This document shows, one piece after another, positions 12,034-23,426 of a DNA stretch of 64,000 nt. A program made the position numbers and the translations under genes. Every line of letters begins with the position of its first letter. Position 1 is the stretch's first letter. The stretch spans positions 4,717,364-4,781,363 of the forward strand of contig JACEVL010000045.1 of assembly GCA_020284085.1 (NCBI GenBank). Direction: 5' to 3'. A model generated the notes under the pieces. That model worked only from the letters and a program-made list of their open reading frames with translations, ran no database searches and was not told where the DNA came from. This DNA comes from Aporrectodea caliginosa. Lineage: Eukaryota > Annelida > Clitellata > Crassiclitellata > Lumbricidae.

Positions 12034-12087
12034 GATGCCTTGTGCATTAGACACCAACACGATAGAAGTTATTAAGTACAATTACAT
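12034..12087 (+). repeat. Dispersed 45-base motif, copy 1
   Basis: Contains CTTGTGCATTAGACACC followed by ATAGAAGTTATTAA. Related copies lie at 21108, 27678, 63339 and (reverse) 63640. No coding potential. It could be one end of a non-autonomous element or a conserved SINE core. Confidence 0.6.
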
Positions 12088-12620
12088 CAGTAAAAAACAG
12101 GGAGAAATATGCAAAGTGCTATAAGAAATTTCTTGTTTTTTTAATTATCTTTCATTATTAATTAAATGCACATTTGTCAAGCACTATAAGAAATTTAAGA
12201 AATTATTATTAATTTCCTTTTCATGTTATTCTGTTCCTCCATTTATAAAATATTGACAATACTGTATCAGCCGAATTTTATTCTATTTATGGCAGAACAA
12301 ATCTCATACATTGGTACTACTTCAAAGGTGAAAATATATCTTTTTTACAGCCCCTGTGAATTCTTGAAAACATTGGGAATATGCAAGCAGAAACGTTCAG
12401 TGGTGTTCTGACTAGGCATCAGAGGAAATTGCTGAGCATGACTGGTAAATTGTAATCCGAACCCTAATCATCATAAAAGCAACATGAAGTCAGATTTAGC
12501 ATGAAAGGTTGTCACGGCAACAAAAGACAAGGTGAGTGAAGTCTAGCAATAACAACAGTGGTCCCATAAACACTCAGCTTAGTAATAGAAAAACTGAAGG
12601 CATTTGCCAGAGCATGCACC

Positions 12621-12690
12621 TTTAGCACTTTAACAATGAGCTGCTTTGGTTTCCCAGTCACTTTTAGTACACTTGTTGTTAAAGTGTTAA
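12621..12690. mobile_element. Small inverted-repeat element, copy 2 of 3
   Basis: 70 bases with inverted termini (TTTAGCACTTTAACAATGAG on the left, TTGTTGTTAAAGTGTTAA on the right). In reverse complement it matches the copy at 3330-3406. Confidence 0.7.
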
Positions 12691-14078
12691 CATGAACCTG
12701 ACTAAAACAGCGTGAATCACTAAGGACATCTCAAATTCTATACCACTGGCACTGATGGATTTAATATTCTGGAACTCTTTGTAGTTGTGATACTGTTTGA
12801 CTCGTGACTTGGTCATCACGGTTTAATAACACTGGGTTGTGATGAATGACTGGTCCATGTCTTGGCTGGTGCTGGTGGAACATTTAGAGTGGTTCCATCG
12901 ATATTAGTTATTTGCTATCCATTTGTAACTAATCGCAGGAATAACTGTAGTTGCAGTTTACTGCTTGGTAGATATTAAACAACATCTAATAGAATGACTT
13001 CTGTAGCACCAGTATCGTAATGCATAAAGCATGGGTTGATGGTAGCTACAAGTGAAATTGTATTCGAAGTCATAGTCCATTAGAGAAGCCAGGTCAAAGT
13101 CCGATAAATCAGAGAAACCAGAAGTCAAACTATGGAGAATATGGAGGATAAGCAGGCTGAAGAATGTGAGTTCTGATGGGCATAGGAGAACTGAGTCTGA
13201 TAGAATGCACAGTGAATTGCAAAGCTTTAGACCTGCTACTGAGAATGCTCAAGGTCTAAGACCGTTTTGGTTCAAGGCACAGAAAGAGCCAGGCTGTATC
13301 CTGATCCAGTGCTAGATTTGCCGGCAGGAGGTGTGAGCAAAGAGAAGAGATATATGTTGGTTAATTTGAATGCAGCGTTTTGTGAACCATAATAATTAAT
13401 TTATTTCCAAAGATATAAGATAAATGGAGGTACCAAAAAAACTCCGCCACTGTTCGCTTTCTGACAGTGCCAGTCCCAAGCCTGGATAAAGGAGGAGGGC
13501 GACGCTAATGGTCTCTGTTACCACACAGCTAGTCGTTAAACAGAAAAACCACCACCACAAAAGGTAGCCATGACCATCTGTAGTGCCCATAACATGTTTG
13601 AAAGGTGAGGCAAGGCTGGATTCATGATCAAGTTGAATTTTCCAGGAACACAGAGACAGATGAGCTTTTGAGAAAACCTGTGACTGTCCCAGTTCATCAA
13701 GAATATCTCCTACCAGAATGGGCAGGCAGGATGAAATATTCTTGTTTCAGTGCATGGTTAAGGTTTATGGGTCAATGCAGACTGAGATCACCATTCTTCT
13801 TTTCGGTCACTATGATCAGGTTGGTTCATCAACAGGTGTGATGTTGCCAAGCGTTGCTTCCATTTTTTTGTTATAGTGGTATTGGCAGTCATATGACTAC
13901 TGGATACACTGAATCATCACCATTCAGATGTACTGGTCCTTCAACAGTAGGCTACCAAGTTTCTCATCAAATCCATACACTTATATGTCAGTCACTTGCT
14001 TGTCAGTAATCTTCAGGAATCTGTGATTAGTTACTCTGTTCAGATGCCAGCGGGCCCTGAATCGGTTGTCAGCTCATC

Positions 14079-14079
14079 T

Positions 14080-14112
<33 letters not shown>

Positions 14113-14352
14113 TATTCTTTATTGAAACAATCCGGTTGACAAACGCAACCTGTTACAGTGTACAGTTATGCAATTGAAACAATTCACAAGCACACAAATG
14201 ACAGAAGACATGAATCTTAACTACTAACAGCACAGACAACCTGCAATACATGGCGCTAATAGCAGCCTACAAAGCATGTCCGCCTACGGTCTCGATCTCG
14301 GTACCTCTCGCTCTCTATGCCAGTGTGTTATCCAATGCGCTATCGGGCCCCC
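14079..14352 (-). mobile_element. tRNA-derived SINE, family B, copy 2
   Basis: Second reverse-oriented copy of the element at 4978-5262. The 3' tail is (AAT)n plus an A run, followed by TTCTTTATTGAAACAATCCG and the same body and tRNA-like head. The few differences from copy 1 suggest moderately recent spread. Confidence 0.87.
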
Positions 14353-15694
14353 TTGCATCACCATAACTGGACACTGGTCTTCTTCTTGGTATTTTTGAGT
14401 TTTGTTCGAACATGTTCTTAGTGGTTTGAATTGAGTCTTATTTCTTATAGTAACTGTTTTGTTTGTTGGTTTGACATAAGGTGCAGAGCTCAAGGACATT
14501 ATATTCACAGAGCCTCCACTTGAAGCAACTGCTGATTGATGTCTTGGGTATTCTGATAACGTTTACTGGATTTCTAAGGTCTTGAAGAAGAGGTGGCTGA
14601 CCCAGAGAGAAAGACATGGGTGTCCTGAATGTGAAGCTTCATTTTTCTTACCCTCACATTGAGGGCAGGTGGCCAGTCCTCTCATCTGCTGCTTCATCTT
14701 CCCACCAATAGTGTGCAGTTGCTGTACACATTTTATAGCTGCGTTTGCAAACTCCCAAGTCTTAACTCGTTATAACATCTGGTATATAGCAGTGCTCACG
14801 GAGCATTTATGATGGAAATCCATTGTAATAATTATAATTACTGGTTGGGTTGCCAGCCCAAGAGGCTTCAGTTGTCTTTATAGGTAAGGTGATTTCTGAT
14901 AAATCAGATCTACTTTTTTCTGTATTTTTACTTGAGAACTTCTACTTTGCTCGTTCAGTAGAAGCGCAAGACTTCAAACGATGTGTCACGAAGAGGTAAC
15001 AGCAGCTTTTAATTTGGTCAATTCCAGAGGCATGCTGAAACAGGTAGAGACAGGCACTAGGCACACCAGACCGCTGTAGGCCAGTTTATTGCATCAACAA
15101 CGTTCCTTTATTGCTTTGTTCTGGACCTTTTGGTCTGATGTAAAGAGATTCGAATGACGTGCCACTTGCTAAATTGATTTGTCAGAAACACGTGAGAAAT
15201 CATGGCTGACAAATGATTATAATTATCAATTGTGGAGGTAAGGTTAGATATGCTAAGTTATTTACTTATTTAGCACATGCTTCTATTGAAGGGAACAAAA
15301 ATATCAACAGCAGATCTGTTTAGGTATGTCCGATGTTTGCAAAGTAGGAAGGGATGTGTCACCCAGATACAGGCGGGGGCAGGGAGAGTTATGCCCAATT
15401 AGTTGGCCACTAAATTTGATAGAAACAGTTATTTCAGTGCAGACTGTGCTTTAAACCCCAACTTCAGTAAGAGAGGCAAACAGTCTGAATGGTGTGGGAT
15501 CGTCAGCATCAGTGAAACTGGCTGAGAGCAGCCTAGGATGTGGTAATGTAAATGCCTTGTGTAAATGTCACTGGTTACAGAGCTTCAATAGTCAGATGCA
15601 TTATGGAGTCATATAGCCAGGCTGGATATCACTGGATATAGAGTGTCTATGTTTGATGTGGCAGTCTCAGAGTGCCCTACCATAGTAGCACAGT

Positions 15695-16205
15695 TTGTCT
15701 GAGTTAAATCTGCAGAATCAACAGGGCAGCCTAATCAAACATCCTAACCTAATGCATCAAAAGTTTCCTGATGTGTGGTGCTGTGTCTGCCTGCCTCTTC
15801 GTACAAACTCCATAACGCTACTCAGTCAACTTGATTCGCTTCCTGAAGAATTCATGATGCAACGTAAATTGGCCTGTCTGATCCATAAAATCCTTGCTGT
15901 GAGCACTCCTACGTACCTGCAACCACTAGTCTTTTCGTAACTCCCTCAGCCTGCAGTCCTCTGGTATAAGTCTTTTCCGATAAGCCATGGTGCAGAACAT
16001 TCCACACTGCCTTCCCTAAGGAATGTAAATTACTACCAATGTTCTCCAAAGCTTCAAGACATGCCTTCAAACTCAGTGTTTCTTTGTGGCTTTCAAACAT
16101 TGAGAGATCTAACTACATTTTACATTGCAACCGACTAACTGTGTCTGAGATTTGCACTTCTGTGTGACTGTGCAAAATAAAAATTTCAGAATAATAATAA
16201 CAGTA
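15695..16205 (+). mobile_element. LINE 3' fragment with ATA-type tail
   Basis: The + strand contains a decayed LINE C terminus (LACLIHKILAVSTPTYLQPL, later a QTQCFF segment) and ends ACCGACTAACTGTG ... TGCAAAATAAAAATT followed by AATAATAA. Similar 3' ends occur at 26880-27050 and 31555-31780, so these are three 5'-truncated copies of one CR1-like group. The assignment is by tail similarity. Confidence 0.6.
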
Positions 16206-17997
16206 ATAATCTAGGCATTAGTATTCCACAACTAGGAGAGGAGAGGATATTGCGAGATATGGACGGACGTGGACAAGGGAAGGCAAGGGAAGGCAAGGGA
16301 TTCCAAAGTGGGTCTTTTTTGTGGACATCCTTTATGGATGATCCCAAAGCAGTCAAGGAAAAAGACGGCTTAAGTACGAGACTCCCTGGTAGGAAGTGTT
16401 GAGAGGAGTTTGCAGATACACAATGTAGGATTCAACACTATCTGCAAGTCAGTGGCAAGCAGCAGCTTCCGGAAATTAAGAAGGGAAGTTGGACACAGCG
16501 GTTATCATAGAAATCAGAACAAATAATCTCCACATGGATGAAACTAAAGAGAGGAGGAGAGACAAGGGGAAATTATGGTAATGGGTTTTTTCCAAGGCAG
16601 GATATCAATAAAGTCTTGGACGACAAGAGACTTGACAAATACTAGAGGACTGAAGAGGACGTTTACGAAAGATTATGGTTAGATACTGGGGCACTGAATT
16701 TAACCCATAGAATGGTGTTACTTGGGGAAAGATGGTGTGCAGCCTTTGCAAAGAAAGGGGTATGTGTCCATCAGCCACGTGAATGTCTTATAATAGTAAC
16801 TTGATAGTTTATTCCTTTGGTCTTTTTTCCTTAGATCTTGTTGATTTGTTTCGTTCATTCATTGGAGCAAAGTGATGAGTTTGCTTAGGCAAACGGATGC
16901 AACCAGTTAGAGGACATCATATATTCATTGAATTAAGGTGATTCAGTCTCTGACATATGGTACCCGGTACTTCCTTGTGGCATTCCCAGACTCCGAAATT
17001 CCTTTACCTTCTATTGACAACGCCTTTGATTTGAGGCTTTGCTTCAGAGTGATGCTTTAGAAATTTGGAGTTTAAGAATACAATTCTAGGAGCAGATGCT
17101 GCATAAATGCATTCCTCTGTTTACTTGAAACATTTTTTGTGTTTTGTATTGCTACTGGAATTGTTTTGTTTGATTAAAACCTGCCCAGAAATTCCATAAA
17201 AAAGTCGTAAGAATAGCTGAGACGACTCTAGCTGTGATTTCAACAGACACTGTTTCTTTGCTTTTGTATTGTGGCCTTTGAAGTAATTGGAGAGAAATCA
17301 TCTGGCATTGTCTTCAAGGACATAATTATGGTATTCGACTGTTGGTGATTGATTAATTGACTTTGTTGGATAAGTCTCAAAGGCTAAACCTGAAAGCAAC
17401 AATAGTGTTTTGATGGCAGACTCACCCAATGATATGCTTTATTACAGGCAGTAAAGTAAATGCTTGTGAGTCATAAAAGCATCATATTAGGGCATGGGCG
17501 TCCGCAGGAATTTTTCCAGGGGGTGCAAACTTTCAAATAGCCTAGTTGTCGCAGGGACTAAATAGGCTAGGTACATAGGGTGTGTCGAAAGCAACCGATC
17601 ACTCCACCTTCGACACTCGCTCCCTCGGCGCTGGCTATACCTCTCGATCCTCTGGCGCGGATCCCAACATTCGAAAATATTCATGAACATTCATTTTCAA
17701 AAACTAGTAGGATAGACTAATAAAATTTTATATGACTGAAACCTTACCTTATTCTTGAAATAACAACTGCAATCGTTTGGGTTCTTGTCCAAACTCATTT
17801 ATCACTCTATATGTATCTATGTTGCCTGAAATTTCTGTTCCGTTCCTACCAAGTTTTGCTACCCTCAAAGCAGTCGACCTTCACAGTTCCTACGAAATTG
17901 TCCTACTCAGAAGTGTTCGTCTTCTACGTTTCTGTAATACTGCCCGAGTGACTCGCAAAGCGTAGTAGTAGAGGTTCAAGTGTAACCTGGGACCATG

Positions 17998-18167
17998 CAG
18001 TGTTTTTTTCAGCCGGAACGGTCCGGCAGTGCTTTCAGTGTTTATTTATTTGATACTGATATAAGTTTATTGATATAATGAAACAGAAATATTAGCATAA
18101 AATATACCCCTATGATTGTTCTGAATTTGTTGCGTTCCGGAACTTTTTTTTCTAGAAAAAAGCACTG
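17998..18167. mobile_element. Nested small hAT-like element
   Basis: Ends CAGTGTTTTTTTC (left) and, in reverse complement, CAGTGCTTTTTTC (right). CCTGGGAC lies directly after the right end and also four bases before the left end, which suggests an 8-bp duplication with a small later insertion. It inserted into the larger hAT element. Confidence 0.6.
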
Positions 18168-18479
18168 CCTGGGACTATTATTATCCCAGGTTTAACGACC
18201 CGTGCGACAACAAAGATCAATAGATTCGTAATGTCTCCTTCATCCAGGCTTGGGACTGGTTTCGAAGCCAGCGGAGTATGTTTAAAAAGTCTGTCAGAAT
18301 GTGTGTTAGCTGGTATCTAAGGGAATTACTTAGTCAGAGACTCCTCGCTCCAGCCAGTGTCAATTATATATGTTTAAATATGTATTTGTATAATTATATA
18401 TATTTGTATATATATATGTATATATATATATATTTATATATATATATATATAACGTCCTGACTACGCGGTTCACCGCGG

Positions 18480-18646
18480 GCCCGACCTGTTATCTCTTTA
18501 ACGATCGGCCAAAAACAACAGCTATAGAAGAGCCGCTGGTAAAGGGAATACGATACCAATTAGTCGACACGACTGAGTTAAAGCATGCACTTCGCCGTCT
18601 CGGGTTTGACAATGTGAATTTTCATATTACCAAGAGAGAACTATAA
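18480..18646 (+). pseudogene. Coding-like segment carried inside the hAT element
   Basis: Open for about 55 codons to a TAA, with a non-repetitive protein-like composition (contains YQLVDTTELKHALRRLGFDN). It is preceded by a (TA)n tract and has no recognisable start. I cannot match it to a transposase. It may be a transposase remnant, a captured gene fragment, or chance. Confidence 0.25.
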
Positions 18647-19079
18647 TATATATGCTAAAATTTCAAAAATACGCATAAACAAAGATATAGCGGGAACTTG
18701 TAGAGCGTGCCGTATTTTAACGGTCGGTATACACTGTATACCTTACAGTCCTTACTAATTAATCTTATGCTTCATGTGTTAATTTTAAATAATTACCTAA
18801 AGATTTAGTGTTTTTCGATAATCAAGTTGAAAATCGTGTTGTAATAACCAAAATAATCAGAATTATTCTGCAAATATGTGCAAAATCCAGGGGGCGCACA
18901 TGCGCCCCCTTGCGCCCCCTGTGGACGCCCATGTATTAGGGAACATAAAAAGTTGCAGGTACAAATGAGATCTACTTATTTACTGAGTTGAGCAAAAACA
19001 GTTTGAGATGTGATTTAATTTGACAAAAAGGCAGTACGTTTTGAAATGAGACAGTTTTAGACCTATGTGTGCAAGTATT

Positions 19080-19560
19080 CTTGCTGTATTGTATTGTATT
19101 GTATTGCATTTAGAAATTTATAAAGTGTAATACCCAATCAGAAGCGCTCCCAGTGTGAAGAGCCCTGCGAAAAAAGAGATGTCTTAAGACAACGAGAAGA
19201 GGCCAAAATATCCCCAGTTAGGATCACAGGTCGAATCGTAGAGGGACGGTCATTCCAGAGCATAGGACCAACAGATGCATAGGTGCAGACAACTTCAAAG
19301 ATTGTTGTTGATTATGATTAGCCAAGTGATTGGTGTTTGACGATGTCACTGTAGAAGTCTTCTTCACATAACATAAGTAAAATCTTGTAAAGTGACACTT
19401 CAAGAAAAAACTCGTCAGCAGCTTTCCCAACCAAGCGACAAGTCCCACAATCAAACAATACAAGCACTTGTGGAACAAGGAAGGCGACAGACTGATTAGC
19501 TTACTTCTGATTTTAAAAGGAAGACTGTTCCATGATAGATGGCCAACAATAGGCAAAACT
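19080..19560 (-). mobile_element. LINE 3' fragment
   Basis: On the - strand the peptide contains MPIVGHLSWNSLPFKIRSKL, the terminal motif of CR1/L2-like LINE polyproteins (normally GPxxWNSLP), followed by decayed sequence and a 3' end TCACACTGGGAGCGCTTCTG with an (ATACA)-type tail at 19082-19107. The 3' end matches 27052-27265. Confidence 0.65.
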
Positions 19561-20039
19561 TCTCTGTGCTGGTTAGGGGACGATGTAGCCTGAGGGACGA
19601 CAGGGGTGCCATGTGCAACTGATCAGAGGAACCTGCAACGAGATTAGATTACCCCGGTACACAAGATTAGAAAACCGTTCGTTTCTGAACATTTAGGCCA
19701 CATAATTATGTTAGCACTGCTACCGAACTCTGTGCTTCCCTGCTTCTGCCTTGTTAAGCGACCTATTTTCACCTGAAGATTTCAAGCTGGCATTGCTATC
19801 CTGTAATACGGCAATGGTTTCATTTCAGCGACAATAGTACAGAGACCATAGAAAGAAGCAGAGAAAATAATGGCTAGACAGATTAGAGTAAACACAGAGG
19901 CAAAAAGGACGGCATCCTGTTGACTAATGCCATCTACTTAATTGATTATATTCCAAGGTTTCACCTGGCTGCAGCGCTGTCGTAGACTTCATTGACAGGT
20001 TTGCTGACAGTCATCAGCCACAGTGACAAAACTGTTATT

Positions 20040-20700
20040 GTTACTGGTGGTGGTAGTGATGGTTACGATGGAGGGATTGGTGTTGATGATGGTGGTTATG
20101 GTTGTTATGATGGAGGTAGTGGTGGTCATGATGGTGGTGTTGTGGTGGTGGAGGTGGCAGTGATTGTAATTGCAAATTTAAATAGCACCACTTCAAGACA
20201 GACTCATCGTGCCAGTAATGATTATGGTGGTGGTGGTTGGGTTATGGTGGTGATTGTAGTGGTGGTGGTAGATTGGTGATGATGGTCATGGTGGTGATGA
20301 TGGGGTGATGATGGTGGTGATAACAGGAGTTTTGATGGAGATGATGATGGTGGCTGTGGTAGTGTTGGTGGTGACAATAGTTATGGTTATGGTGGTGGGT
20401 AATGGTTGTTGTTATGGTCGGGTGTGGGTTAGTGGAGGTGATGATGGCATTAGAAATATGGACAGTGGTGGTCGTTATGGAGGTAATGTGGTTGGTGGTG
20501 GTGGTTGTTGTGATGGGACATGGAGTATTTGAGGTGGTGTTGGCAGTGGAAATAGAGGTGGTAGTGGTTATGGAGGTAATGTGGGTGGTGGTGGTTGTGA
20601 TGGGCGTGGAGTATTTGAGGTGGTGTTGGCAGTGGAAATAGAGGTGGTAGTGGTTATGGTGGTGGGGTGATAGTGATGGTTATGGACAGTGTTGTAGGGT
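20040..20700. repeat. GGT/GAT-rich minisatellite region
   Basis: About 650 bases made of GGTGGTGAT-type units. It includes a longer near-duplicate of about 110 bases (GAGTATTTGAGGTGGTGTTG occurs at about 20522 and 20610). The Gly- and Val-rich frames across it are not genes. Confidence 0.85.
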
Positions 20701-21107
20701 CAGTGATGAGAATAGCTGGCAACTAAGGCAGAGATAGACCTGATTTGGTGTGATTTCCACTACTTGTACAATTATTGAAGTTTGATATTTGGGAATACTG
20801 CCAACCTTAGTCAACCTGAAATACTGCCAACCCTTGTGAATCGGAAATGCTGCCAACCTTAGTGAACTTGGAAAATTATGTGGTGTAGTTTACTATGAGG
20901 ATGATTTGTGCATAATAACCTGAGCTAACTGCTGTTTTAGATACTGCTTTGGAAATACCTGTGCACAGGTGCAAGATTATTAAGGCGCTGTTTATGCGGC
21001 TGAGCTAGCTTATGTGCTGGACCAGAATCCTTCCTTCAGATCGATATCTGTTTCAGTCGGTTCTCACCTAAGGCAGTGTGTGCACCATTGTGCCTGGCAT
21101 TTAGGTT

Positions 21108-21152
21108 TATTTTGTGCATTAGACACCGGTGACATAGAAGTTACTGACATTG
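21108..21152 (+). repeat. Dispersed 45-base motif, copy 2
   Basis: TTTTGTGCATTAGACACCGG then ACATAGAAGTTACTGA, matching 12034-12087 and 27678-27728. Confidence 0.6.
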
Positions 21153-22330
21153 TGCACATAGTATCTTAAATAAACTATTCTGACGACAGTCTTTAATGGC
21201 AGCTTAACATTTGTCTTCACAACATATGGCTTGTCTGTTGCAGGTCAGATTAGACAAGGTCTTTTAGGGTTGGATATTACTCGTGTATTACCTGTGTTCA
21301 TGTAGTTTAGGTATAATATTAGACACCACTGTGTCTTTCTCGGACCATGCTCAGGTCAGGTAAGTACATGTATATAAAATAATGTAATGTGATGTGGCAA
21401 AACAGTTACATAGCTCTCTTCAAACACCTCCCAAGAGCGCTACTTACTTGGCTCTGTAGATGATTTTGATTAGAATAAATTAGACTAGTGGGATAAAATT
21501 TCTTGGATTAAACTTTTGTCAGGCTTATTTTGCATGCTTCTCCACACCTGAATTACCGTTAAATTTGCAGAGTTAATCCTGAGATGTCAGAAAGGTATTT
21601 ATTGAATGTAGAGGGTTAAATGTTGAATGTAGAGGGTTAAACATCTTTGTTTTCAATTTTCCACAGGTTCATGCAAGACTTTGGAGATTACTTCAATATC
21701 CTGGAATCTGGATTCATCTGCAGATTTCAGAAATGTTTAAATGTTTTCTGTTTACAATGAAGCTTGGAATGAGCTCAATCACTGAGCTCAAAACAAGACA
21801 GTTCAGTATGAGCTCGAATAGACCAGTATTTTCTTGGCTAAACCAAGGTGTAATAACCCAGGAAACATAGAATGATATGGACAGAAATATGAGCTAAGTA
21901 TTGGAGCAACTTTCAACCTAGGTGCAAACGCAGCAGCCAAGATCACTTGATGACATGTGACCAGTATTTGGTGTGACACTGAATTGCCAAGATCACTCGA
22001 TGTACCAACTGACCTCCAGACGTGTAGTAGTAATAAAATGCCAGGATGTTAACAAATGGCCACTACTTCATCCAATCTTCTCAATTTAATTTTCAAAAGA
22101 TTCATTCCAGGAAAAGCACTGTGTCATTCTGGAGTAATCGCTGGATTATTTCCTCTCACGGCATTAATTCATGTCTGTGATGCATCATGGCTCTGAAGCC
22201 AGCTAGGCTTGACAGAAAGTGACGTTAGTGTTTTCAGGAGTCTTCAGCTGTGATTATGGATAGGGTATTTTACAATAATTGAAGAATTTCTATAAAATAC
22301 TGTTAAAAATAAATTAAGTGCTTTGATCTA

Positions 22331-22368
22331 TAGAGCATGAATGCCTCTTAAAATTGCCACTGGCCAGC
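22331..22368 (+). promoter_or_regulatory. 5' leader of EFA6 with short upstream reading frames
   Basis: Two upstream ATGs precede the chosen start. One at 22337 opens four codons (ATGAATGCCTCTTAA). One at 22341 opens fifteen codons out of frame, running over the real start to TGA at 22386-22388. A plausible splice acceptor (TTTGATCTATAG) ends at 22333, so the exon may begin there and further 5' exons may exist. If the leader is retained, the overlapping frame would reduce initiation at 22369. Confidence 0.35.
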
Positions 22369-23426
22369 ATGGCACAAAGTATAAGTGATTATGCATTTGA
22401 TATGAACTCAGAACAGTTGACATATTTTCCAAGAGCAAGGGGCTCACCTGATGTTTTAGAGGCAGACCCAACTGATTCGAGTTATAGCGATCTCTCCGAA
22501 TGCCCTGGAAGGCTTGCTGGAATGGTTGCAAGTTGCAGTATGGAGAAACTGGCAAATCATGTCAACACGTCTGGACATTATTTCCCTCATGCTGTTACAG
22601 TTCGATGTAGTAAAAGTCAGGAAACGTATTTTGATAACAGTGAAATGACTTGTGTTGAGATTGACCTCGACGACAACGTCTTGTCATCAGTTGATGCTCT
22701 TAATTATGGCATCTTCACAGATTCTGATGTTAACAGCATGTTCAAGAATTCGTTGAATAAAACAGAGGAACTGCTAAAGGACTCTTTTCATTATCAACAT
22801 ATCAATGGTTTATCCCTGTTGGAAAATAATACAAGTCGACCATGCGCTGAAACAGTTTCCAAGGCAGATCACCAATGTTTAGAGTCGGAATCACTAAATT
22901 CTTCATATCGTTTGGATGGTGTGCTGTTTCGTGGTGATAAGCTAATGGCCAGGAAATTGAAGTGCTTATCATTTATGCCACAAACAGAGAACCTATTTTC
23001 TGAGCCCACATTGCTAAGGTCTCGTTCAATGGAATTTACCGGTCATCATAATTTATCCACCGATACCACAGAAGCTTTGTGGTATCCTTCCACGAAGCAT
23101 CAGTTGGATTCTGTTCCTCTTTCACGAAGTGTTGCTGGTAAGGTTGCTTTGGATCATTTTCCATTTGAGTCAGAGGAGTCCTCGTCCTCTGGCACTTTCA
23201 ACAAATCTCCTTCAGCTCCTGAAGACAAAGATGAAAATGAATCCTATAAAAATCTAACCGATGGGAATGATGCAGATAACAATTTGATGTTTATGCAGTT
23301 GAAAGAAATGATCCTCAATTGCTCAGTCAACGAACAGGATCGGCCTTCAGCAGCAAGACTTGCCAAGCGTCTGTTTTCATTGGATGGATTCAAAACAACA
23401 GACGTCTCAAGACATCTCTGTAAAAA
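22369..23426 (+). CDS. EFA6: EFA6 coding exon 1: N-terminal region and start of Sec7
   Basis: 352 codons plus two bases, ending CTGTAAAAA before GTAAAC. The N-terminal 300 residues are polar and unstructured-looking. The end (RLAKRLFSLDGFKTTDVSRH) is the first helix pair of PSD-type Sec7 domains. The frame reads into a stop at 23428, only two bases into the intron, so an unspliced reading would falsely look like a complete 353-residue protein. Confidence 0.85.

Larger units (their letters stand above)
17485..18941. mobile_element. hAT-type DNA transposon copy, 1441 bp, with 8-bp target duplication
   Basis: The element runs from 17493 (CATGGGCGTCCGCAGG) to 18933, where the reverse complement reads CATGGGCGTCCACAGG. 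It is flanked on both sides by TATTAGGG (17485-17492 and 18934-18941). An 8-bp duplication with short inverted ends is characteristic of the hAT superfamily. No intact transposase is present. Inside are a nested 170-bp element, a (TA)n tract at about 18405-18450, and a short open coding-like segment at 18480-18646. Confidence 0.85.
7844..22326. other. Long stretch without an identified gene
   Basis: Between the receptor and the EFA6 gene I see only repeats: SINE and LINE fragments, a hAT-type element, a GGT-rich minisatellite, and short open frames on both strands with no recognisable domain. Open stretches near 9550-9815 and 11125-11328 were examined and left uncalled. Unlisted parts (about 8200-10100, 11050-12600, 12700-14050, 16200-17480 and 20750-22320) show no structure that I can support. 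Confidence 0.5.
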
